Of a stretch of 64,000 nucleotides of DNA, positions 8,780 to 15,863 are shown piece after piece (the stretch's first letter is position 1; each line of letters begins with the position of its first letter). The stretch spans positions 4,092,001 to 4,156,000 of the forward strand of contig NZ_CP026377.1 in assembly GCF_002953195.1 (NCBI RefSeq), in the 5' to 3' direction. The notes below the pieces were generated by a model. The model searched no databases. It was given only the letters and a program-made list of their open reading frames with translations, and was not told the DNA's origin. This stretch comes from Mixta gaviniae. Lineage in GTDB: Bacteria > Pseudomonadota > Gammaproteobacteria > Enterobacterales > Enterobacteriaceae. A program made the position numbers and the translations under genes.

Positions 8780-8912
8780 CACCCGAAGGTATCCTCTCTC
8801 AGGCTGCGAGGATTTTCCGGTCACCCGAAGGTGTTTCTCTCAGACCGGTGAAACGTTAGCTGGCAGTCACCCTAAGGCGTTTCTCTCAGACTGCTGAAAC
8901 TTTAGCTGGCTG
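8780..8912. repeat. Three imperfect 42-46 bp direct repeats
   Basis: Units begin at 8780, 8822 and 8868 with CACCCGAAGGT or CACCCTAAGGC and share TCTCTCAG. Units 2 and 3 also share TGAAAC followed by TTAGCTGGC. In units 1 and 2 the segment CACC-CGAA-GGT can fold into a small hairpin. The repeats lie upstream of the STY4534 replication gene. Confidence 0.75.
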
Positions 8913-8982
8913 TGAAAAACAGCGGTAAGCACTGTTGATTTTTAAACCAAACAAGCCTGGTGTCAACCCATAAAACCAGAAA

Positions 8983-9012
8983 TGAAAACGGCGCTGCATA
9001 TGCAACGCCGTG
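8983..9012 (-). terminator. Intrinsic terminator after topB
   Basis: On the minus strand ACGGCG-TTGCATATGCAG-CGCCGT forms a long stem with an inner TGCATATGCA palindrome and is followed by TTTCATTTC. It would end the topB transcript. Confidence 0.6.
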
Positions 9013-9246
9013 GGGGCTGTACCAGACCTTAATGTATCTCACTACTCCGGGGATCCGTTCCCGACGCGATTTTCACGGAGCGCATGCGTCTTACAGTTCC
9101 TGCCAGATGTGCGATGGCAGACCGTCGTGCCGGTTGCCAGATTAATCCCGTTAAAGTTAAGCTGGCTGCCTCCGGCAAAGGGGTACATATCGAAGCGTAG
9201 TCACATTAGCAGAACCCGGCCCGGGGTTGTACAGTGAAATAACTCA

Positions 9247-11268
9247 TCACTGTGCGGATGATTCTGTTTTTGTCCCTGATGCTGCTTTTTTGCGCTTTGT
9301 GGTCTTTTTCCCGTTGGTGTTAATAATACCTTTGCAGTCTGGGTAACGCACGCAACCCCAAAAATCTCCTTTCTTACCTTTGCGTTTACGTGTGGGCCCT
9401 TTGCATAACGGACAAGGGGGCGTGACGGGAGCGGTGATTTTCACACTGTCCTGGCGGCCTTTTTCGACAAGGTGACGGGTCCACTGCAGCTGCTTTTGCA
9501 TAAAGACCGCAAGCGACATTTTCCCCTGCGAAATATCATCCAGTGCCTGCTCCCATAATGCGGTCATGCCCGGGCTCGTCAGCGTTTCCGGCAGGGCCGC
9601 AATCAGCTCCCGGGCCATCTGAGTTGAGTGGATGTGCTTCCCTTTTTTCTCCAGATAGTGTCGTTTGAAGAGGGTTTCGAGTACTGCCGCACGCGTCGCC
9701 TCTGTGCCCAGACCTGCGTTATCACGCAGCACTTTCTTGAGCTTCGGGTCACTGACGAAACTGGCCGCGTTCTTCATGGCAGCAATCAACGTCCCCTCCG
9801 TGAACGGTTTAGGCGGACTGGTTTTCATATCTTTAACCTCAGAACCGGTGACAGCGCAAATATCCCCTTTTGCCAGCGCCGGCAGCGCCATACTGTCACC
9901 GTCGACGTCCTCTTCATCGTCATCTTTTTCAGCCTGGAACAATGACTTCCAGCCCGTCACCACACCGACTTTCCCGCGTGTACGGAACAGCTGACCACCG
10001 ATATTGAAAGACGCCTCCGTCACGTCAGATTCCTGCAGCGGAAGGAACTGGGCGAAATAATGCTGGCGAATCAGATGGTAGACCTTCAGCTCATCGGCGC
10101 TGAGGCGCGACAAATCAAATGCCTGTCGGGTGGGAATGATGGCATGGTGCGCGGTGATTTTCTTGTCATTCCAGACACGCGAGACAAACTTCCTGTCCAG
10201 CTGATTCAGTACCGGGGCCACAGCGGGATCGGATTTTGCCACTGCCGCCAGAACGTCGGGTATTTCCTGCTGCATCGAAGTTGGAAGGAAACCGCAATCT
10301 GTCCGGGGGTAGGTGGTCGCTTTGTGGGTTTCGTAGAGGGATTGGGCAATGGCGAGCACATCATTTGCGCCCATGCCGAACTTTCGGGAGCAGACCTGCT
10401 GAAGGGTGCCCAGGTCAAAACAGAGGGGGGCCGCCGTTTTTTCCCGCTTCTGTGTTACCTCCAGTACCACAGCCCTGCCCTGCTGCTGACACAACTGCCC
10501 CACCGCCCGGGCGGCCTGGGGATTGATGCAACGCTTTTCCTCATCACAGTACTGCTCAACGGGCACCCAGACTGCCCGGAACCGGACGCCCTCTTTTTCA
10601 ATAAGCGCATGTACCTGCCACCAGGGCTTTGGCACGAAGGATGTGATTTCATTATCCCTGTTAACCACCATAGCAAGCGTCGGCGTCTGTACCCGCCCGA
10701 CGGACAGCACTTCTGACACCCCTGAGTCACGGGCCTTAAGGGTATAAAGACGCGTCAGGTTCATGCCAATGAGCCAGTCCGCCTGGCTCCTGCCCTTGCC
10801 GGCATCATACAGCAGGGCTGTTTTTTCCCCCGGAAGAATACTGCTAAGTGCTTCCTTCACACTGGCCTCATCCAGGGCTGACAACCAGAGCCGGCGTACC
10901 GCGCCACTGTAGCGGCAGTATTCCATCAGCTCACGAGCGATCACCTCGCCCTCGCGGTCGGCATCGGTTGCGATGACCACTTCAGACGCCTTTTTGAGCA
11001 GCTTACTGATAACGGTGAACTGCGATTTTGTCTGCTCTTTAACGACCATTTTCCAGGCCTCAGGCAGCACAGGCAGAACATCGGCACGCCATGGCCTGCC
11101 ATACTGCTCGCCATAGGCTTCAGGGCTGGCAGTTTCGAGTAAATGGCCGACCGCCCAGGTCACAACGATGTTACCGCCGCTGATAAATCCCTGCTCACGC
11201 TTGCTGATACCCAGCACGCGGGCAATATCCTTTGCCTGGGAGGGTTTTTCACACAGAAAGAGTTGCAT
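9247..11268 (-). CDS. topB: DNA topoisomerase III, ICE-encoded
   Basis: This 673-residue type IA topoisomerase cuts and passes single strands, probably resolving ICE DNA during replication or transfer. The TOPRIM domain is N-terminal, with CEKPSQAKDIARVLG and the metal motif DADREGE at residues 102-108. The catalytic tyrosine is Tyr320 in TTYPRTD. An acidic insert (DDDEEDVDGD) lies near residue 450. A C-terminal zinc ribbon (CPLCKGP and CVRYPDC) and a lysine-rich tail close the protein. Length and order fit plasmid and ICE TopB proteins. A GGGAGG ribosome site precedes ATG 11268, and the lipoprotein gene ends 15 bp upstream, so they share an operon. Confidence 0.95.
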   Translation of the reverse strand: MQLFLCEKPSQAKDIARVLGISKREQGFISGGNIVVTWAVGHLLETASPEAYGEQYGRPWRADVLPVLPEAWKMVVKEQTKSQFTVISKLLKKASEVVIATDADREGEVIARELMEYCRYSGAVRRLWLSALDEASVKEALSSILPGEKTALLYDAGKGRSQADWLIGMNLTRLYTLKARDSGVSEVLSVGRVQTPTLAMVVNRDNEITSFVPKPWWQVHALIEKEGVRFRAVWVPVEQYCDEEKRCINPQAARAVGQLCQQQGRAVVLEVTQKREKTAAPLCFDLGTLQQVCSRKFGMGANDVLAIAQSLYETHKATTYPRTDCGFLPTSMQQEIPDVLAAVAKSDPAVAPVLNQLDRKFVSRVWNDKKITAHHAIIPTRQAFDLSRLSADELKVYHLIRQHYFAQFLPLQESDVTEASFNIGGQLFRTRGKVGVVTGWKSLFQAEKDDDEEDVDGDSMALPALAKGDICAVTGSEVKDMKTSPPKPFTEGTLIAAMKNAASFVSDPKLKKVLRDNAGLGTEATRAAVLETLFKRHYLEKKGKHIHSTQMARELIAALPETLTSPGMTALWEQALDDISQGKMSLAVFMQKQLQWTRHLVEKGRQDSVKITAPVTPPCPLCKGPTRKRKGKKGDFWGCVRYPDCKGIINTNGKKTTKRKKAASGTKTESSAQ

Positions 11269-11283
11269 GTGTTGCCTCCCGCA

Positions 11284-11838
11284 TCAGCGTTTTTCACCCG
11301 CCGCAACAGCGCGGACATCATTCATCAGCTTCGTGACGCCGGACCCGGCCAGACGCTGTGATGATGATGAGCGATAGACAACATAGAGCCTGCTGCCGGA
11401 CCCGTTTTTCTCGATTTCGATATCCAGGTGATCACGTCCGTTCCAGTCGGAGCCCATTTTGTAGTAGCTGCCCGGCATGGCGTCCCAGACGGGATGCGCA
11501 TCATCTTCTGCCGCCGCTTTCCAGTCCCCGTCATTTGCGGCCTGCCGCAGTGCCTCAAGCTCCTGTGTGGAGATAAATTTGTAATGGCGCTTCAGGCGGG
11601 CCGCCGCGGTATCCACATCGACCGGCACGGAGAACGTTTTATCGACGGACTGCATGGCCTGTTGCCCCGCCGGGCTCATCAGCGGCATCCCGCCACTTTC
11701 TCCGCTGTCGTTGCCGCCTAACGTTTTTGTCAGGTTCGCAGCGGTATCGCTGACCTGTTTATTAATCGCAGCCCAGTCCGTTGTTGCGCATCCGCTCAGT
11801 AAAAAGAAGGAGGTGAGGAGGAACACAGGGCGAATCAT
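11284..11838 (-). CDS. ICE lipoprotein of unknown function
   Basis: The 184-residue product has a clear lipoprotein signal (FFLLSGCATTDW, lipid-attached Cys at about residue 17). Its C-terminal half contains FISTQELEALRQ, MPGSYYKMGSDWNGRDHLDIEIEKNG and SRLYVVYRSS, a beta-rich pattern. I do not recognise a named family, although a lipoprotein between topB and TIGR03761 occurs in related ICEs. The start lies 1 bp from the TIGR03761 stop, so translation is probably coupled. The protein may be in the outer membrane. Confidence 0.8.
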   Translation of the reverse strand: MIRPVFLLTSFFLLSGCATTDWAAINKQVSDTAANLTKTLGGNDSGESGGMPLMSPAGQQAMQSVDKTFSVPVDVDTAAARLKRHYKFISTQELEALRQAANDGDWKAAAEDDAHPVWDAMPGSYYKMGSDWNGRDHLDIEIEKNGSGSRLYVVYRSSSSQRLAGSGVTKLMNDVRAVAAGEKR

Positions 11839-11839
11839 A

Positions 11840-12553
11840 TTATTTCTCCTCCTGAACGGCTTTTCTCAGAGGTGGAGAAAAGGAAGAGCGTTTCTTACCA
11901 GTAAGAATGTCAGTATCGGGCATGCCCAGTTTTTCTATTGCCTGTTGTGCTTCTTTAGTCTGGATTGCTATGTCAGCACGGTTAACCTTGACGGTTCGAT
12001 AAAGGCGTAGCACACCATATACTTTTCTGATTAAGTGAGCGCAATGGCTCAGTAGTTCATCGCGACGGTTGCGGGATATGAGACCGTAATGAGCCGCCTG
12101 GAATGCTTTAAGGGCCATCTGGTCATATCCGACGAGTACCCATACACATCTGTAACCCAGCGGAGAACGACTGTATACGCCTATATTAAGTGGAGACGAG
12201 GAGGCAATGTCAGAAAATGAAACAGCAGGGGGAACTGATTTCAATATGACCTCAAGTTCTTCTACCCGGCTTTTGATATGTTCTCCAGCTTCATTCAAAA
12301 GCGTTTCAACCCTGAACATCGCCTCATCTGCCCATGGGTTATCTGCCAGGGAATCCTGATAAATAATTCCTGAGCGCTTAATAGCCTGGGGCATACTCAT
12401 GATGGCATGCTTAACTTTCTTTACACCCTCCTTCGCCTGAGCCTGCGGGCGGCCTTCCCAGAGACGGATAGCATAGTTTGAGTGGATCTCGATTTTCAGG
12501 GAGGATGTGAGTCCGCCCGGTTTATCGCTTCGCGTTTCATTTTCAGTGGTCAT
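11840..12553 (-). CDS. ICE protein, TIGR03761 (PFL_4669) family
   Basis: The 237-residue product shows the family signature: LKIEIHSNYAIRLWEGR near the N-terminus, DNPWADEAMFRVETLLNEA, then SPLGYRCVWVLVGYDQMALKAF and HYGLISRNRRDELL. TIGR03761 proteins are found only in integrating conjugative elements, and their role is unknown. The protein is soluble with no signal peptide. The gene begins an apparent operon with the lipoprotein and topB. A 416-bp gene-free region with a 36-bp tandem repeat lies upstream. Confidence 0.88.
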   Translation of the reverse strand: MTTENETRSDKPGGLTSSLKIEIHSNYAIRLWEGRPQAQAKEGVKKVKHAIMSMPQAIKRSGIIYQDSLADNPWADEAMFRVETLLNEAGEHIKSRVEELEVILKSVPPAVSFSDIASSSPLNIGVYSRSPLGYRCVWVLVGYDQMALKAFQAAHYGLISRNRRDELLSHCAHLIRKVYGVLRLYRTVKVNRADIAIQTKEAQQAIEKLGMPDTDILTGKKRSSFSPPLRKAVQEEK

Positions 12554-12811
12554 GAAATCATCTCCTGTAAGATCCCGGTCAGGTTCGACCTGAGTCAGTG
12601 ATACTCTTCAGGCAGGAGCTTGGGGACAACTAGAAACCAGATCCCTAATCTCGGAAATTCACTTATATGGCTTCATAGCGGGCTGGCTCAGGGCGTTGAA
12701 GTAGTCAGTTATATAGAATGACACCTCAAACTGCTTAAAAATCAAAAGATAAAATCCTTTCATGTTTTACTCAAACCAGACCCATACAGTGCTGTACATT
12801 TTTTATCCGCC
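12554..12811. other. Gene-free stretch upstream of the TIGR03761 gene
   Basis: This 258-bp AT-rich segment probably holds the promoter of the TIGR03761-lipoprotein-topB unit. No gene is visible. A small TACAG/CTGTA inverted repeat followed by T residues lies at 12785-12802. Confidence 0.5.
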
Positions 12812-12955
12812 GCTGCCACTCGCAGCACTGTTTGCTTTTTAACCACTGCTGCCACTCGCAGCACCGATTACTTTTTAACCACTGCTACCACTCGCAGCAC
12901 CGATTGCTTTTTAACCACTGCTGCCACTCGCAGCGGTGGTTGTTTTTTAACCTCC
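12812..12955. repeat. Four 36-bp tandem repeats with internal hairpins
   Basis: Units start at 12812, 12848, 12884 and 12920, exactly 36 bp apart. Each begins GCTGCCACTCGCAGC (GCTACC in unit 3), a 5-bp stem with a CACTC loop, followed by TTTTTAACC. The last unit forms a longer stem (12913-12941) followed by GTTTTTT, a good plus-strand terminator. There are no spacers, so this is not a CRISPR array. It sits just after the STY4528 replication gene, so it may be an iteron array or encode a structured antisense RNA. Confidence 0.9.
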
Positions 12956-12969
12956 GGTTCTAGAAGTAG

Positions 12970-14208
12970 CTATCTATCGTTTAGCTTTCTACGAATATCT
13001 CTAACCAAATTTCGTATGTTCTCTTCCGATACAGGATGGACAGAAGAACGTGGTTCTGGCTTCCACAGCTGTTGTTCAGGACGCTGAGCATTTTTTTGCA
13101 CGGCACTCTCAGGCGAATCATCAGCCTGACGGGGCGCGTATAACCTGCCCTCACGGGCCTTTTTCATTACGGCCAGCAACCAGCCAACCGGGTTGCTGAG
13201 CTGCTGGCGTGCCATCACCTTTTGCAGGCTGAGCAGCACAAGTTGTGCCTGTTCTTCAGGCAGCGCCTGCAGCTGGGCGGTCAGCATGGCAATATCTTCT
13301 GCCGGCACAAGTTCATGCAAACTGTCGGGAAGCACAGGTTTACCCGGTACGTACGTATTTTTATTCACACTGTGTGTGATACTACGTACGTAATGGTTCG
13401 GTTTCCGAACCCGGTCATAACTGCCTGTTTTTACTGGCAGTACGGATTCCGAACTCAGTGAATTGTTGTATCTTTCTGGGCTGAGTTCGGTATCCGAACC
13501 CTGTTTTTTAGCGATGATTCCTGGCCGTTTATGACTGAGTTCGGTTTCCGAACCCGGTGCGGGACGGGGTATTCGGTGATGATGTTTCGCCATCTGGCTG
13601 GGCGTCTGTGGGCGGTCCAGACGCGATTCGATCAGCGCAAGATGGCTGCGATAATGGCGCATGGTGGGGTCGTTTTTTATATCGTCGAGCACTTCGCGGG
13701 CGGTCTGGCTGATAGTCCGGTTTTTACTCAGGCAGGCATCCGCCACCGTATCAAGGAAGCGGGGGTCGAGCGTTTCCGCATCGCTGAACGTCAGGGGCTC
13801 ATCGTGCTGAGCATAGATATTCCCCCGCACCCGCCCTTTATCATCCCGCACGCGTTTACAGAGGCTGAGCCAGCCGGTTATTCGTAGCATAAGCAGGACG
13901 CGGCTTACCGTTTCCCTTGAGGCTTTCCCCTTTCCGGGTGAGGCAAGCTGCAGTTGCAGTTCGTCATAGCTGGGGAAAACTGCCCCCTCATTATTTTGTG
14001 CATACAGCCGGATCATCATCCAGCCCATCTTGTCCAGTGGTGACAACCGCGTGTCGAGCAACAGCCGGCGGGGAATGGAATCATGCACATTTCCGGTAAA
14101 CAGCAGGCCGTTACGTATCCTGCCATCATCCCGCCGGGGTCTGGCCGCAAGGCGGGCATTCATTTTATCCAGCGTATAAGCAATCAGGCTTTCTGCAGGC
14201 AGACTCAT
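12970..14208 (-). CDS. STY4528-family island replication protein
   Basis: The 412-residue product matches the STY4528 family of pathogenicity-island replication proteins. Residues about 40-155 look like a winged-helix DNA-binding domain: SIPRRLLLDTRLSPLDKMGW, then SYDELQLQLA and KASRETVSRVLLMLRITGWL, where ASRETVSRVL resembles a recognition helix. A low-complexity linker follows (about 210-290, with repeated SETELS and SDTELSP), then a helical C-terminal domain (LPEEQAQLVLLSLQKVMA and NPVGWLLAVMKKAREG). The linker DNA contains a palindrome cluster, described separately. The order DNA-binding domain, linker over repeats, C-terminal partner domain resembles lambda O, and the ICE carries its own DnaB. 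Confidence 0.88.
   Translation of the reverse strand: MSLPAESLIAYTLDKMNARLAARPRRDDGRIRNGLLFTGNVHDSIPRRLLLDTRLSPLDKMGWMMIRLYAQNNEGAVFPSYDELQLQLASPGKGKASRETVSRVLLMLRITGWLSLCKRVRDDKGRVRGNIYAQHDEPLTFSDAETLDPRFLDTVADACLSKNRTISQTAREVLDDIKNDPTMRHYRSHLALIESRLDRPQTPSQMAKHHHRIPRPAPGSETELSHKRPGIIAKKQGSDTELSPERYNNSLSSESVLPVKTGSYDRVRKPNHYVRSITHSVNKNTYVPGKPVLPDSLHELVPAEDIAMLTAQLQALPEEQAQLVLLSLQKVMARQQLSNPVGWLLAVMKKAREGRLYAPRQADDSPESAVQKNAQRPEQQLWKPEPRSSVHPVSEENIRNLVRDIRRKLNDR
13348..13552. repeat. Palindrome cluster inside the replication gene (candidate origin)
   Basis: Four related palindromic sites lie in the coding strand of the STY4528-type gene: TTCGGTTTCCGAA at 13397-13409, TACGGATTCCGAA at 13441-13453, TTCGGTATCCGAA at 13486-13498 and TTCGGTTTCCGAA at 13540-13552. 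Beside them are two TACGTACGTA palindromes (13348-13357 and 13383-13392) flanking TCACAC-TGT-GTGTGA (13365-13379). They fall in the part that encodes a low-complexity linker, so the DNA may be conserved for binding rather than for protein. Function as an origin or operator is inferred. Confidence 0.8.
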
Positions 14209-14307
14209 TATTTTTCCTTTTCGGCCGCCATCACGGCCGTTCTGAACTGTCAGTATGCTTAGTAATGCACCCGCGTACGGGTGCAGGGTAAACAGGCTGT
14301 CATGCTG

Positions 14308-14556
14308 CTATTTCCGTATGGCGCTGTTATAGCGTTCGTGGCTGAGAAGAAGCCATGTCCGGCCTTCGTTGCGACTCAGCAAACGCCAGAACGGGCCGAG
14401 ATCGATTTTGTAGTAACCGCAGCCTTTCTCATCGAGCCGGGTGTAATTACGCGCCCCCTGCCGGAAACGGCGAACCTGACGTAACGCCTTCTGACAGCAT
14501 TGCGGCGGCGTACCATGGGGAGCCCGCAGGCCCGGCGCAACCATCCTGTATTTCAT
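14308..14556 (-). CDS. Small ICE protein of unknown function, coupled to DUF2857 gene
   Basis: This 82-residue basic protein has the C-terminal pattern GCGYYKIDLGPFWRLLSRNEG followed by TWLLLSHERYN. The spacing of aromatic and basic residues vaguely recalls RelE/ParE-type toxins (YYxI then WRLL), but no catalytic set can be confirmed. The ATG overlaps the DUF2857 stop by 4 bp (ATGA), strong evidence that it is translated and coupled. No separate antitoxin gene is adjacent, unless DUF2857 serves that role. It is kept as a real gene because of the overlap and its protein-like composition. Confidence 0.65.
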   Translation of the reverse strand: MKYRMVAPGLRAPHGTPPQCCQKALRQVRRFRQGARNYTRLDEKGCGYYKIDLGPFWRLLSRNEGRTWLLLSHERYNSAIRK

Positions 14557-15143
14557 GCCGTCTTCCTTACCGGCGTTCGTGCCGGAGAAGGCTGCCGGGT
14601 TTTGTGCCAGCCGCGGACGGCATGCCAGACGGACGTCAGCGAGACGTTCATCTGTTCTGCAGCCAGCATCATTACGTCCAGCCCGTCAGCACTTTCCGCA
14701 TCTTCAACGCCGGACTTTTGCCACTGACGCCACAGGGCGGCGTTTTCCTCATCACCCAGTGCGTTACCGCGCCCCGGCCGGACATCGATACCGGCAATAC
14801 GACGGCGGGCCGCCACGTCCGTACTGGAGAGCCCGAAGTAATTGGCCATCAGTTCAATGGAGCCGCCCAGCGCCAGCGCCCGATCGATACGCTGGAGTCG
14901 TTTCTGTTCCGTCCGGGCCTGCTGCAGCATGCGCACCAGATTGCCGTGATTGATGCCCACACTGATGATCGACACCTCACTGCCGGAAAGGTAGTGAAGC
15001 TCTTCGAGCGAGAGCCCCTGCAGCATCTGCATTTCCTCGCGGTTCAGTCCCAGCGATTCGCAGCGGCGCAGATAGCCACTTCTGAGATCCATAACCAGCT
15101 GCATCAGCAATCCGTTGGCAGCCTGAGATAAACTGTTCATCAT
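14553..15143 (-). CDS. DUF2857 family ICE protein
   Basis: The 196-residue soluble product matches DUF2857, a family of SPI-7-like islands: LRSGYLRRCESLGLNREEM, then LSLEELHYLSGSEVSIISVG and SIELMANYFGLSSTDVAARR. The last part (VMMLAAEQMNVSLTSVWHAVRGW) looks like a second helix-turn-helix. The pattern suggests a regulator, perhaps of transfer genes; FlhC-like regulators have a similar small helical layout, but I cannot confirm a relation. It sits between the DUF2786 gene (6 bp gap) and the small coupled gene. Confidence 0.85.
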   Translation of the reverse strand: MMNSLSQAANGLLMQLVMDLRSGYLRRCESLGLNREEMQMLQGLSLEELHYLSGSEVSIISVGINHGNLVRMLQQARTEQKRLQRIDRALALGGSIELMANYFGLSSTDVAARRRIAGIDVRPGRGNALGDEENAALWRQWQKSGVEDAESADGLDVMMLAAEQMNVSLTSVWHAVRGWHKTRQPSPARTPVRKTA

Positions 15144-15149
15144 TCCCCC

Positions 15150-15863
15150 TTAATCCTGACGGTAACCAATGGCTGCCGGACCCCGGCCGCTGACACCATG
15201 ATGAATACGGGCATTTTGTCCGGCTTCATACCCCTGATAACGTGCTGTATCCGCCCCGCGGCAGGCTTTCAGTTCACGGGTTGTGACTGTTTTCATACTG
15301 CGGCTTTCCAGCCAGTGGCTCATCACCTGCTCCTCCTCGCTGCTGATGTCAGTTGCCGATATCACCTCACGCACCCCACATACCCAGCCGTCACGGAACT
15401 GCTCCGCTCTCGCCCGGCGTGTGGCCAGTTTCAGCCGCTTACTCTGGGTTTTGAGATAAGAATTTGTGGCATCTTTCAGCTGGCGCGTCAGCACATCAAA
15501 GGCATAGGCTGCTATCTCAGGTTTTTCACTGAATCCGTAAAAGGTTACCGAACGGCGATACCCGGCAGAGGTCTGACGCCATGAGTAATAAGCGCGGCAG
15601 CCAAAGGCATGACAGACGCCCCGGACAAGGGTCACCATCCATTCCGGAACTTTTTCAGCATCCGAAGGGGCCGTGCGGGAAGACGCCTCGCGCACAGATG
15701 TAAGACTGGCGTCAAGCTCGCTGATACCGTATCTGGCCATCAGCTTCTGGGCACGCTGCAGGGCCAGTCCTGCCTCATGGGCATTACTGTTGCTGCGGCC
15801 CAGCTTCAGCAGTTTCCTGACAAGATTCAGCAGTCGCAACTGTCGCTGTGAGTTATTCATCAC
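15150..15863 (-). CDS. DUF2786 domain protein
   Basis: The 237-residue product has an N-terminal DUF2786 domain (LLNLVRKLLKLGRSNSNAHE, then LALQRAQKLMARYGIS), a helical motif typical of phage and ICE proteins. A second region (VPEWMVTLVRGVCHAFGC through DGWVCGVREVI) corresponds to the part that usually follows it. The function is unknown. The tail is rich in glycine, histidine and arginine. The start overlaps the parB 3' end by 11 bp, placing it in the parA-dnaB-parB operon. Confidence 0.85.
   Translation of the reverse strand: MMNNSQRQLRLLNLVRKLLKLGRSNSNAHEAGLALQRAQKLMARYGISELDASLTSVREASSRTAPSDAEKVPEWMVTLVRGVCHAFGCRAYYSWRQTSAGYRRSVTFYGFSEKPEIAAYAFDVLTRQLKDATNSYLKTQSKRLKLATRRARAEQFRDGWVCGVREVISATDISSEEEQVMSHWLESRSMKTVTTRELKACRGADTARYQGYEAGQNARIHHGVSGRGPAAIGYRQD

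Larger units (their letters stand above)
8610..9246. other. 637-bp gene-free region of the ICE with palindromes and repeats
   Basis: No credible gene is seen. It contains a 16-bp palindrome (8735-8750, ATCACTG/CAGTGAT), an inverted repeat CCGTTT/AAACGG (8752-8772), three related direct repeats (8780-8912) and a terminator (8983-9012). It could hold the promoter of the STY4534-ssb unit or a cis-acting site such as an origin. Confidence 0.6.

Noticed and set aside
12812..12955. CRISPR array suggested by 36-bp repeats
   Set aside because: Units follow each other without spacers and no cas genes are present.
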